A stretch of DNA of 64,000 nucleotides from Nitrosococcus wardiae (GTDB taxonomy: Bacteria > Pseudomonadota > Gammaproteobacteria > Nitrosococcales > Nitrosococcaceae), in assembly GCF_004421105.1 (NCBI RefSeq), contig NZ_CP038033.1, forward strand, positions 1,321,659 through 1,385,658, in the 5' to 3' direction. The notes below the pieces were generated by a model, which saw only the letters and a program-made list of their open reading frames with translations, was not told the origin of the DNA and searched no databases. This document shows, piece by piece, positions 45,137-53,518 of this stretch (the first letter of the stretch is position 1; every line of letters begins with the position of its first letter). Made by a program: the position numbers and the translations under genes.

Positions 45137-45706
45137 ATGAGAACACAGGCAATCATGGTGTTGGCAGCTTCCCTTGGCATGGCTGTTGGCGCTTATGGGC
45201 AGCAAGGGAGCGAGCTTCCCTTTTCAGCTTATGTGGACCAGCAAGGGAGTATACGCCTACCTAAGGAAATACGGTCCCACTGGGTGCATTTGGGATCGTG
45301 GGCTGTCATGGACAAGAATGCATCAGGCTATGGTTTTCACGATGTCTACACCCAGCCGGAGGCAGTAGCAGTCTACCAGGAGAGCGGCCAATTTCCAGAT
45401 GGCACGGTCCTAGTCAAGGAAATTCGCGAGATTGTTGAGGGGGAATTGACCACGGGTCAGGCCCGCTGGGCGGCAGCTCCCAAGGTCTGGTTTGTCATGA
45501 TCAAGGATAAAAAGGGGCGTTTCCCAAACCATCCTAACTGGGGCGAAGGTTGGGGGTGGGCCTTATTTGAGGCCAAAGACCCGGCAACCAATGTCTCCCA
45601 AAACTGGCAGCAAGATTGTAGGAGTTGCCATGTCCCCGCCCAAGAGAGTGACTGGGTTTATATAGAAGGCTATCCCACCCTGAAGCCACTGCATTCACAG
45701 AAGTAG
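45137..45706 (+). CDS. Cytochrome P460 family protein
   Basis: A 189-residue periplasmic c-type cytochrome. Signal peptide IMVLAASLGMAVGAYGQQ; heme c motif CRSCH near the C terminus. The P460-typical segments are LPKEIRSHWVHLGSWAVMDK, FPDGTVLVKEIREI and FEAKDPATNVS. Cytochromes P460 of ammonia oxidisers oxidise hydroxylamine to N2O, with heme cross-linked to a Lys. Candidate Lys residues exist, but the cross-link cannot be seen from sequence. AGGAGGAG precedes the ATG. A small membrane peptide follows. Confidence 0.9.
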   Translation: MRTQAIMVLAASLGMAVGAYGQQGSELPFSAYVDQQGSIRLPKEIRSHWVHLGSWAVMDKNASGYGFHDVYTQPEAVAVYQESGQFPDGTVLVKEIREIVEGELTTGQARWAAAPKVWFVMIKDKKGRFPNHPNWGEGWGWALFEAKDPATNVSQNWQQDCRSCHVPAQESDWVYIEGYPTLKPLHSQK

Positions 45707-45718
45707 AGATGAAAAGCT

Positions 45719-45820
45719 ATGAAAATATTCATGATACGGTTGATATTATTAGTCGGTTTATTCGGGCTCAAGCTCGCCTGGACAGCTCCGGATGCTGTCT
45801 ACGTTATGACCAACGTATAG
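45719..45820 (+). CDS. 33-residue hydrophobic peptide downstream of P460
   Basis: The frame reads MKIFMIRLILLVGLFGLKLA, then WTAPDAVYVMTNV and a TAG at 45818-45820. It looks like a signal peptide or single membrane helix. The stop falls 1 base before a REP-like inverted repeat, so it may be a gene cut short by that element rather than a full peptide. No family is recognised. Confidence 0.4.
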   Translation: MKIFMIRLILLVGLFGLKLAWTAPDAVYVMTNV

Positions 45821-45821
45821 G

Positions 45822-45856
45822 TCAAACGGCTATGGTCACCCCGGCAGAGCCGGGGG
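45822..45856. repeat. REP-like inverted repeat, left copy
   Basis: The 35 bases at 45822-45856 (TCAAACGGCTATGGTCACC, then CCGGCAGAGCCGGGGG) are the reverse complement of 46475-46509 with one mismatch. Each copy contains its own hairpin CCCCGGC-AGA-GCCGGGG. Together they bracket a 618-base segment with one frameshifted gene. Confidence 0.8.
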
Positions 45857-45888
45857 CTTACCTCGCTTAGTTAGAGGAGATGATGATC

Positions 45889-46393
45889 ATGTTGAAGAAT
45901 GTTGCTTCAATCACATGCGGACTGATAATGAGTATCGCGATATCTGAGACTGCTTTTGCCGGCGCTACGACCGCCAACGGCTGGTACGAAGGCGAGGAGA
46001 TTTATTTATATCCTTGGTGGTGTGGAAGATGTTTCTAGTCGGGGAAAGAACCAGCTCTACTTGATTGGTGGCGACCGGGTGTACCAGGCGAACGTCGCCC
46101 TTCATATTCCAGGTGAGCCCGGCTACACGCCGCACTGGAACGTAAACATTGTCCATACTGCGGAAGGAAAAACGCTCGAAGACATTCTTGACTCCCCCTA
46201 CCTGTCGGAGCATTATCCCGAGGCCCTTTTCGACGATGCCGTAAATATCTTGAAGGCGAGGGAAGACGGCCTCATCATCATTGAGAAACCGGGCATCGTG
46301 GTCCTTTGTCCGATTATCTCTGAGGAAGGTGCAGAAGCACCAGGCAACAATGAGTTATCGGAATTATTTCCGCCGTTCCCTGAAACCTTCTGA
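45889..46393 (+). pseudogene. Exported hypothetical protein with a TTTA-slippage frameshift
   Basis: GAGGAG precedes ATG 45889, which opens a signal peptide (VASITCGLIMSIAISETAFA) and GATTANGWYEGEEIY. The frame then fails. Sequence from about 46005 in the next frame continues naturally as IYILGGVEDVSSRGKNQLYL and runs to 46393 (VVLCPIISEEGAEAPG). At the junction TTTATTTA is a tandem 4-base duplication, so one extra TTTA explains the shift. The family is unknown. It is flanked by inverted REP-like repeats. Confidence 0.65.
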
Positions 46394-46474
46394 TCGCCTA
46401 TTGCACTGTGTCGCGACAATGAAGGAAAAAACCGTGGAAACCACAGGCTCCATTGTTAATCAGTAATGGGAATT

Positions 46475-46509
46475 CCCCCGGCTCTGCCGGGGTGACCGTA
46501 GCCGTTTGA
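46475..46509. repeat. REP-like inverted repeat, right copy
   Basis: This is the inverted partner of 45822-45856, starting CCCCCGGCTCTGCCGGGGTG and ending GTAGCCGTTTGA. It lies 81 bases after the end of the frameshifted gene. Confidence 0.8.
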
Positions 46510-46700
46510 TATTTACGGGAGTCCATCGGGGATACTCCAGATCGTAAGCCACTAAGCACACGAGATTAGAGAATCCCCGTGGAATATTCCAGATCAACCA
46601 GGCGGATGGTAGTCTGAGTTCCTTAGGTGAGCTTGAGCTACCTGATTGGCCTGTTCTGGATGGTGTGCGAGGGATCGTTGCTCGTTAGGATTGGGGTAGG

Positions 46701-46720
46701 GGGGAGCCGTACGGCTCCCC
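46701..46720. terminator. Perfect 20-base palindrome
   Basis: GGGGAGCCGTACGGCTCCCC is a perfect palindrome in the 254-base gap between the REP-like repeat and the stop of the DoeA-like gene. It has no T-run. It could act as a 3' stem for the minus-strand operon or be another REP-type unit. The rest of the gap has no gene. Confidence 0.45.
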
Positions 46721-46763
46721 ACCGCCCGTATCATCAGGGAGAGCTTGTTAGATAACCACACCG

Positions 46764-48116
46764 CTAGCGCACATCGAGTTCCCGCGGAGTCCTGGTGAGA
46801 AACTCGCCCCCCTGGTCCGTCACCACGACCGTATCGGAGAAAAAGGCGTCGCCCTCTCCCGTTCGCAGCAGCCAGGACATGAGGTGAAAAACCATGCCTT
46901 TTTGAATAATCATGTTAGAGCCTTCCCGTAACCCCTTTGGGATACCGGAACCTGACCAACTCGGAGGGAAGCCGATACCTACAATATAGCCACAGTGATG
47001 GCGGCGGTAGTGGGACAATCCCGCTCTATCCACACGCCGCTGCCAGGCTTTATAGACAGAATCGGCGGTAACGCCAGGTTTTAAAGCCTCTGCTGCACTA
47101 TATAAAGCCTCCAGACAGAGCTCGTAGGCTTTTTCTGCTTTCGGTGAGATTTTCCCAATATGCACGAGGCGTCCAATGGGTGCATGATAACGCCAGTAAC
47201 AGCCGGCCATTTCCAGAAACAAAAGATCTTCGTCCTGTAATATGTTTGCGTTCCATTCGTCCCAGGTTCCATGTTCGTGGGCCAGTGTGCGGGTGGACCG
47301 TACCAGGGGGACAAAGGCAGGATAGGTCCCCCCCCGTAGGATCATGGTTTGATAGATAGCCCCCATCACATTGCGGCTAGAGACTCCCGGACCAGCCATG
47401 GCAATCCCTGACATCATCATGGCATCAGAAATTTCGGCAGCTTTTCGGGTGCACTCCAACTCGGCCGGAGATTGGACAATCCGGCATTCGGTGACCAGAT
47501 CTTCCGCATCAGACCATTTCACATCGACCATTTTGGTCACAAAGGCTTCTGCGATTTTGTAGGGCAGAAAGGAGCTACTTTTCTCAAAAGCCACGTGGGC
47601 AGAAGTCAGTTCTAACTGACGGAGGGCTTGACAAGTGGCTTTTACTGGTGCTGAAAAATCCTTGAGTTCTTCTTCATCGCTTTGAATGGAGACTCCTAAG
47701 CTCATGGACCAGGGATGCAGCCCACCTGCCTCAGGGCCCTCCATGGGAGCGCTCAGCGTGAGGTCTTCGTCCCGATGTCTGGGTTTAGGCAGAGGGGCAA
47801 TGCCGTCTGAGTAAAGATAGGACTTTACGGTGGGAACCACCATATCATCGATAATGGCTTTCTCCATCGCCCGGATAATCAGAACGGGCTCTTTATCAAG
47901 GGGTAGCAACAAAGAGGTATAGGCAAAATAGCCTTGATGATTGAGGCCCGTAAGATAGTAAATGTTTTCAGGATTGGTAATGATGACGGCATCAATCTTC
48001 CGCTCTGCCATTTTTTTCCGAACCTGATGGGTTCTTTCCTCGAATTCCCGGTCCGAAAAAAATCTCATCACCTGTCCATTCCTCTTTTCTATTTCCTGCT
48101 CCGCCAAAACTCTCAT
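46764..48116 (-). CDS. M24-family hydrolase, DoeA (ectoine hydrolase)-like
   Basis: A 450-residue creatinase/prolidase-fold protein. The N-terminal domain contains PENIYYLTGLNHQGYFAY. The pita-bread domain has MAGCYWRYHAPIGRLVHIGK and HHCGYIVGIGFPPSWSG, matching ectoine hydrolases. The metal-binding Asp pair of aminopeptidases is absent. Ectoine hydrolase opens the ectoine ring to N-acetyl-diaminobutyrate. A central 50-residue insert (about 110-155) makes it longer than usual DoeA (about 400). It is the fourth gene of an operon with aldehyde dehydrogenase, threonine aldolase and an ArgE-like deacetylase. Substrate is inferred. Confidence 0.75.
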   Translation of the reverse strand: MRVLAEQEIEKRNGQVMRFFSDREFEERTHQVRKKMAERKIDAVIITNPENIYYLTGLNHQGYFAYTSLLLPLDKEPVLIIRAMEKAIIDDMVVPTVKSYLYSDGIAPLPKPRHRDEDLTLSAPMEGPEAGGLHPWSMSLGVSIQSDEEELKDFSAPVKATCQALRQLELTSAHVAFEKSSSFLPYKIAEAFVTKMVDVKWSDAEDLVTECRIVQSPAELECTRKAAEISDAMMMSGIAMAGPGVSSRNVMGAIYQTMILRGGTYPAFVPLVRSTRTLAHEHGTWDEWNANILQDEDLLFLEMAGCYWRYHAPIGRLVHIGKISPKAEKAYELCLEALYSAAEALKPGVTADSVYKAWQRRVDRAGLSHYRRHHCGYIVGIGFPPSWSGSGIPKGLREGSNMIIQKGMVFHLMSWLLRTGEGDAFFSDTVVVTDQGGEFLTRTPRELDVR

Positions 48117-48158
48117 TTAGGTTCCTTTGCCGCCAGAAGGGACGTGTCCTCTGGCGCT

Positions 48159-49298
48159 TTATTTCTGTTCTACTAGATCTCCAACTACTTGATGAAGGAA
48201 AGTACGATAAGCTTCCATCTTAGAGATAGCAATGTTTTCATCAGGCTGGTGGGCTTCCTGGATGGTGCCCGGACCGCAGACTACAGTGGGAAGGCCGGCT
48301 TGCTGATAAAGTCCAGCTTCGGTGACAAAGGGGGCAGTGCCGATTTTTCCCTCTTCCAGAAATTCCTTTAGCCAAGCGGCGATTTCCCGATTGAGCCCGG
48401 ATTGAAGCCCAGGAACAGCGGTTTTGATATGATTTTCGACCTCAATGCCCTGTATTCGTTTTTTCAGGGAGTGGATCAAACGTTCCCATGCCTCATTGAT
48501 CTGGGCCGTGTTTTGGGAGGGCAGGGTACGGCATTCCCAATCAAATTGACAATGTTCCGGAATAATGTTGATGGCGGTACCGCCTCGGATGGTCCCCACA
48601 TTGAAAGTGGCCGATGGGGGGTTAAAATCCCTATTTTCTTCGGGAGGCAAAAGCTCTTCCAGGGCGGCGATCAGTTTGGAGGCGAATACAATTGCACTGG
48701 CGCCCAAGTGGGGACAGCTTGAGTGGGCCGGTTTCCCTTTGATGTGAGTGGTGGTAATTTGAATGCCCTTATGGGCGGTGACCAGCGCTAAATCGGTGGG
48801 CTCACCAATCAAAGCAAACCGAGGAGGGGGAGACAAGGTTTTTAAATATCCTATAAGCGCTTTCGCGCCTCCGCAACCGATCTCCTCATCGTAGGTAAAA
48901 CATACATAGAGGGGGCGCTGCAGCTGGCGACTATCGAGAGCCGCCGCCGTCTCCAGAGCCAAGGCCAGAAAACCTTTCATATCCGAAGTTCCCCGCCCAT
49001 ACAGGTGACCGTTTTTTTCGGTCAGGCGAAAGGGGTCGGTGGTCCAATCCTGTTGGTCGACTGGGACCACATCGGTATGTCCGGCCAGCATCAGACCCCC
49101 GTCCCTTTCGGGTCCGATCCAGGCCATAAGATTCGCTTTATTTCCCTGCTCATTGTAGAAGCGTTGGGTTTGAAAACCCTGGCTGCGCAGGAAATCTTCG
49201 CTATAGTCGATAAGCGGCAGATTGGTTTCCCTGGAGATGGTCGGAAAACCAATCAGTTTCTCCAGAATCGGGAGATAATGGGTAGGATTGTTTGGCAT
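48159..49298 (-). CDS. M20-family deacetylase, ArgE-like
   Basis: A 379-residue zinc peptidase of the acetylornithine deacetylase type. Zinc motifs are LAGHTDVVPVDQ, GRGTSDMKGF and the catalytic Glu in TYDEEIGCGGAKAL; VTEAGLYQQAGLPTVVCGPG and IQEAHQPDE follow. ArgE removes acetyl from N-acetylornithine. Beside a DoeA-like gene, its substrate could instead be N-acetyl-2,4-diaminobutyrate, a one-carbon-shorter analogue; this is inference. Its ATG overlaps the threonine aldolase stop (TAATG). Confidence 0.85.
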   Translation of the reverse strand: MPNNPTHYLPILEKLIGFPTISRETNLPLIDYSEDFLRSQGFQTQRFYNEQGNKANLMAWIGPERDGGLMLAGHTDVVPVDQQDWTTDPFRLTEKNGHLYGRGTSDMKGFLALALETAAALDSRQLQRPLYVCFTYDEEIGCGGAKALIGYLKTLSPPPRFALIGEPTDLALVTAHKGIQITTTHIKGKPAHSSCPHLGASAIVFASKLIAALEELLPPEENRDFNPPSATFNVGTIRGGTAINIIPEHCQFDWECRTLPSQNTAQINEAWERLIHSLKKRIQGIEVENHIKTAVPGLQSGLNREIAAWLKEFLEEGKIGTAPFVTEAGLYQQAGLPTVVCGPGTIQEAHQPDENIAISKMEAYRTFLHQVVGDLVEQK

Positions 49299-50338
49299 TA
49301 TCGCGGGTTTTCCTCACTCACATCTTGGATTTTTCGTTCAAAATTCCGTACCTCCTCAGCCGTTGTATCAAATGAGGTCATCCATCGGACCACCGTGTTC
49401 GCAGGGTCCCAGACCGCAAAAGCATAATGTTGTTGCAGGTGGGCTACCCAAGGAGAAGGGATACGGGCAAATACCCCATTGGTTTCTACGGGAACGACGA
49501 TCTCCACCTGATCGATATCCCTGAGCCTTTGTTCTAGTAAAGTCGCCATAGTATTAGCGTGCTGGGCGTTTTTCTTCCAAAGATCATCGGCTAAAAGGGC
49601 TAAAAACTGAGCCGAAACAAAACGCATTTTGGAGACCAGATGCATGCCTTGCTTGCGGTAGAAAGGGGCGTTTTTTGCCAATTTAGGATCAAAAAAAACA
49701 ATGGCTTCAGCCGCGAGCAGACCGTTTTTGGTTCCGCCAAAGGAGAGCAGATCGACTCCCACGTCCCCGGTAATTTCTTTTAGGCTTAAATTCAGTCGGG
49801 CAGCCGCGTTGCTTAACCGCGCACCATCCATATGAAGCAGTAACCCATGTTCATGGCAAAAGTCTGCCAAGGTTTGGATTTCTTCGGGGGTATAGACGGT
49901 CCCCCATTCTGTGCACTGGGTAATGGAGAGCACTTTAGGTTGAGCACGGTGCACGATATCCATGCCGCGCAGGAGGGGTGCAACCGTTTCCACACTGAGC
50001 TTACCCTGATGGGTTTTAGCGACCAGCACTTTTGCTCCCAGGAATTTTTCCGGCGCACCGCATTCATCCCGATGAAGGTGGGCACAGTCGGCACAAATAA
50101 CAGCCTCGAAAGAAGCCATAACACTTTGCAACGCAATGACATTGGCGGCGGTCCCGGTCAGCACAAAAAACGTCTCCGTCTGGGTTCCAAAGTGCTGTTT
50201 GAACAGTTGCAGGGCCTGCTGTGTGAGGGGATCGTTGCCGTAGGCAATGGCATGGCCGCGACTGGCTTTTGCCATCATAGCCATGACTTCTGGGTGGACA
50301 CCCGCCGCATTATCACTAACAAAATGACACTTTGTCAT
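49298..50338 (-). CDS. ltaE: Low-specificity L-threonine aldolase-like
   Basis: A 346-residue fold-type I PLP enzyme. It has FVSDNAAGVHPEVMAMM near the start, LHMDGARLSNAAARL, and the PLP Lys in LLSFGGTKNGLLAAEA. It cleaves threonine to glycine and acetaldehyde, or runs in reverse. It lies 8 bases after the aldehyde dehydrogenase gene, which could oxidise the acetaldehyde, and near sarcosine oxidase, which makes glycine. Confidence 0.88.
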   Translation of the reverse strand: MTKCHFVSDNAAGVHPEVMAMMAKASRGHAIAYGNDPLTQQALQLFKQHFGTQTETFFVLTGTAANVIALQSVMASFEAVICADCAHLHRDECGAPEKFLGAKVLVAKTHQGKLSVETVAPLLRGMDIVHRAQPKVLSITQCTEWGTVYTPEEIQTLADFCHEHGLLLHMDGARLSNAAARLNLSLKEITGDVGVDLLSFGGTKNGLLAAEAIVFFDPKLAKNAPFYRKQGMHLVSKMRFVSAQFLALLADDLWKKNAQHANTMATLLEQRLRDIDQVEIVVPVETNGVFARIPSPWVAHLQQHYAFAVWDPANTVVRWMTSFDTTAEEVRNFERKIQDVSEENPR

Positions 50339-50346
50339 TGAAGCGA

Positions 50347-51831
50347 TTACTTCCGCAGTACGGTGACGGTCTTGGTTTCCGTATAGGCATCCAGGGCCTG
50401 TTCACTCAGTTCCCGACCGACCCCGGACATTTTGAAGCCTCCAAAAGGGGCGGCTGGATCGACAATATTGTAACAGTTGACCCAGACGGTCCCCGCTTTC
50501 ACGCCTTCGGCCACCGCATTGGCTTTGTCAATATCTTGGGTCCACACGGCAGCGGCAAGGCCAAACATGGTGTTGTTGGCTTTTGCAATCACTTCATTGA
50601 TGTCTTTGAAGCGCAAGACACTGACCACCGGCCCGAAAATTTCGTCGGTGGCAATAGCCATATTCTCATTGACCTCACTAAAGACGGTGGGTTGGATAAA
50701 ATAACCCCGGTCGAAAGCCTGGCTGCCGCCGGTGACGCATGCCGCGCCCTGTTCTTTGCCAAGGGCGATATAGTGCATGATTTTGTCGAACTGGGCCTTG
50801 TCAATCTGGGGTCCATGTTCGGTATTGGAATCGAAGGGATCTCCCAGCCTGCGTTTTTCCGCCTTATCGGCAAATCGCTCTACAAATTCATTATATACAT
50901 TGTCCTGCACAAAGGCGCGGCTGCCGGCACAGCAATTCTGTCCCTGATTTAGAAAAATGGCACCAAAGGAACCGGTGATGGCGTCTTCCAAGTTGGCATC
51001 ATTAAAAATGATATTGGGGCTCTTCCCGCCAAGCTCAAAGGAGAGGCGTTTCATGCTATTCACCGTGGCCTGTTTGATGATTTGGGCGGTTTTGTATTCT
51101 CCCGTGAAGGCAATTTTTTCAACCAGAGGATGTTTTACCAAGGCTGCCCCTGCCGTGGGACCGAAACCAGGCACAATATTGATTACCCCCGGGGGAATTC
51201 CTGCCTCCAAGGCTAGTTCCCCGGCACGAAGGGCCGTTAGCGGAGTTTGCTCTGCTGGTTTTAGAATGGTGGTGCAGCCGGCGGCTAGAGCGGGGCCTAA
51301 TTTCCAGGCCGCCATCGCCAAGGGAAAGTTCCAGGGAATGATGAGGCCACAAACCCCGACGGGTTCCCGGCGGGTATAAGTAAAGAAAGGACCGGAAATG
51401 GGGATGGTCTTGCCATGAATCTTGTCCGCCCAGCCAGCAAAATAACGGATGGTGGCCGCGGCACTGGGAATATCATAGCCTAAGGCTTCATTGATGGGCT
51501 TACCATTATCCAAGACTTCGAGCTTAGCCAATTCCTCCATATGGGCTTCGATTAGATCGGCCCACTTCAACATCCGGCGGCCCCGTTCGCGGGCGTCCAT
51601 TTGCTGCCAAGGGCCAATGTCGAAAGCTTTGCGAGCGGCTTTAACCGCCAGGTCAATATCCTCCGCATCCCCTTCAGCCACCTGGGCGATCACTTCTTCG
51701 GTAACCGGGTCGATGGTGGCAAAGGTCTTACCGCTGAGGCTGTCGCGGAACTTACCGTCAATCAGCAAGCGGGTCTGGCGCACCTCTACCTGTTCTTTGT
51801 GGGTTAGGGGCAATGAGGCTGACGTGCTCAT
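50347..51831 (-). CDS. NAD-dependent aldehyde dehydrogenase
   Basis: An enzyme of about 494 residues. Catalytic Glu is in LSFELGGKSPNIIF and the nucleophile Cys in NQGQNCCAGSR; PWNFPLAMAAWKLGPALA and EIFGPVVSVLRF are typical. The cofactor loop reads FTGEYKTAQ where most relatives have FTGSTEVG. The start at 51831 (MSTSASLPL) has AAGGAGGG upstream; the ATG at 51900 lacks a site. It is the first gene of the operon leading to the DoeA-like gene. The substrate is open; betaine aldehyde and acetaldehyde are candidates. Confidence 0.92.
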   Translation of the reverse strand: MSTSASLPLTHKEQVEVRQTRLLIDGKFRDSLSGKTFATIDPVTEEVIAQVAEGDAEDIDLAVKAARKAFDIGPWQQMDARERGRRMLKWADLIEAHMEELAKLEVLDNGKPINEALGYDIPSAAATIRYFAGWADKIHGKTIPISGPFFTYTRREPVGVCGLIIPWNFPLAMAAWKLGPALAAGCTTILKPAEQTPLTALRAGELALEAGIPPGVINIVPGFGPTAGAALVKHPLVEKIAFTGEYKTAQIIKQATVNSMKRLSFELGGKSPNIIFNDANLEDAITGSFGAIFLNQGQNCCAGSRAFVQDNVYNEFVERFADKAEKRRLGDPFDSNTEHGPQIDKAQFDKIMHYIALGKEQGAACVTGGSQAFDRGYFIQPTVFSEVNENMAIATDEIFGPVVSVLRFKDINEVIAKANNTMFGLAAAVWTQDIDKANAVAEGVKAGTVWVNCYNIVDPAAPFGGFKMSGVGRELSEQALDAYTETKTVTVLRK

Positions 51832-51970
51832 GGATTGGCCCTCCTTAAAATTGGAGTTGATTTCGAATATAGGTATAGCACTCTTGGGAGCCATAACCAA
51901 TGGCCCTTTCCTATCATAGGGTTCTGGGATGCACTATAGTTAGGGGTAAAAAAAAAGAAGACAAGAAAAA

Positions 51971-53230
51971 ATGAAAAATTATTCTATTTGGAGCCTGTTC
52001 CGCAATGCTTTTTCTGGCCACCGTAGCTGGCCACAAGCCTTACCCGACGTGGCCCCCCAGGAGCAATACGATGCTGTTATTGTTGGCGGCGGTGGACACG
52101 GGCTGGCGACAGCCTATTACCTGGCCAAAAATCATGGTATCACCCATATTGCCGTGCTGGAAAAAAGCTGGCTTGGGGGAGGGAATGTCGCTCGCAATAC
52201 CACCATCGTCCGCTCTAATTATTTCCATGACGCCCGGGGCAGATTGACCGAACAGGCCCTGAAACTCTGGGAAAACCTAAGCCGGGAGCTGAACTTTAAT
52301 GTGATGTTTAGTCCGCGGGGGATTTTGAATCTGGCCCATAGCACCGCCCAACTTGACGACTATGCCCGCCTTGGAAACGCCATGGCAGTCCGGGGCGTGG
52401 ACGCGGAATTGCTCACCGTCGGCCAGATTAAAGCGCTTGTTCCCTATCTGGATACCAGCCCAGAGGCCCGTTTCCCCATAACGGGGGGATTGATGCAGCG
52501 GCGGGCGGGCACTGCTCGACACGATGCCGTGGCCTGGGGATATGGGCGGGCAGCGGCATTGCGGGGGGTCGATATTGTGCAAAATTGTGAAGTCACCAGC
52601 ATTGTGCGTCAGGGGGGTAAAGTGATCGCTATTGACACCACCCGGGGTAGAATCCGTACCCCCAAGGTGGGGATATGTGTGGCTGGTGCTTCGAGCCGGA
52701 TGGCGGAATTGGCTGAAATCCGGCTTCCCCTGGAAAACCACCTTTTGCAGGCTTGTGTTACCGAGCCGGTCAAACCCATTCTCAATACTATTGTGACCCA
52801 TGGGCTATTCAATTTTTATATTAGCCAGACCGATAAAGGGGAATTGGTGATGGGAGGCGATATTGACGGCTATAATCGCTACTCTACGTTTGGTGAACTG
52901 CCGCCTTTGGAAGCCGCCATTCGGGCCTGTTTATCCCTGTTTCCCTCTTTTAGCCGGTTACGCCTCATGCGCACCTGGGGAGGTGTGGTTGACATGTCCA
53001 TGGATGGCAGTCCGATTCTTTCTAAAACCTCCCTCGACGGTTTCTACATTAATGCCGGTTGGTGCTACGGTGGCTTCAAGGCCACCCCTGCTGTGGGCCA
53101 GGTATTGGCCCAGATGATGGCCACAGATGAAACCCCTGAACTGGCGGCCCCCTTCGTTCTCGATCGCTTCCATAGCGGACATATCATTGCTGAGGAAGGC
53201 AAGGGACCCAAGCCTTGGCTGTATCATTAA
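51971..53230 (+). CDS. soxB: Sarcosine oxidase beta subunit
   Basis: A 419-residue FAD flavoprotein. The dinucleotide motif is DAVIVGGGGHGLATAYYLAK, then LEKSWLGGGNVARNTTIVRS with the conserved flavin-linking region, and GGFKATPAVGQV near the end. It oxidises sarcosine to glycine and passes the methylene to tetrahydrofolate. Length matches the family (about 415). It heads soxBDAG and is divergent from the aldehyde dehydrogenase operon. Confidence 0.93.
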   Translation: MKNYSIWSLFRNAFSGHRSWPQALPDVAPQEQYDAVIVGGGGHGLATAYYLAKNHGITHIAVLEKSWLGGGNVARNTTIVRSNYFHDARGRLTEQALKLWENLSRELNFNVMFSPRGILNLAHSTAQLDDYARLGNAMAVRGVDAELLTVGQIKALVPYLDTSPEARFPITGGLMQRRAGTARHDAVAWGYGRAAALRGVDIVQNCEVTSIVRQGGKVIAIDTTRGRIRTPKVGICVAGASSRMAELAEIRLPLENHLLQACVTEPVKPILNTIVTHGLFNFYISQTDKGELVMGGDIDGYNRYSTFGELPPLEAAIRACLSLFPSFSRLRLMRTWGGVVDMSMDGSPILSKTSLDGFYINAGWCYGGFKATPAVGQVLAQMMATDETPELAAPFVLDRFHSGHIIAEEGKGPKPWLYH

Positions 53231-53245
53231 AAGAGCAGAAAATTT

Positions 53246-53518
53246 ATGTTGCGTATTCCTTGTCCCTATTGTGGTGAACGGGACCGAACCGAGTTTACCT
53301 ATGGCGGTGATGCAAGTGTCCAAAGGCCGGCGGATACGGCTCACGTAAGCGATAAGGCCTGGGATAATTATCTTTATTTCCGCGATAATCCGGCCGGTGA
53401 GCATCGGGAATATTGGCAGCACAACCTCGGCTGCCGCCAATGGTTTACGCTGGTGCGCAATACGGTCACCAACGAAGTGCTAAAAGAGTCAGCGGCAAAT
53501 CCTGGGAGCGGTCCATGA
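53246..53518 (+). CDS. soxD: Sarcosine oxidase delta subunit
   Basis: A 90-residue zinc-binding subunit. It begins MLRIPCPYCGERDRTEFTYG with CPYC, and later has YWQHNLGCRQWFTLVRNTVT, as in the family. It overlaps soxA by ATGA. Confidence 0.93.
   Translation: MLRIPCPYCGERDRTEFTYGGDASVQRPADTAHVSDKAWDNYLYFRDNPAGEHREYWQHNLGCRQWFTLVRNTVTNEVLKESAANPGSGP

Noticed and set aside
46764-48116. Creatinase, which with sarcosine oxidase would form a creatine pathway
   Set aside because: The motifs around AGCYWRYHAPIGR and CGYIVGIGFPPSW fit ectoine hydrolase better than creatinase.
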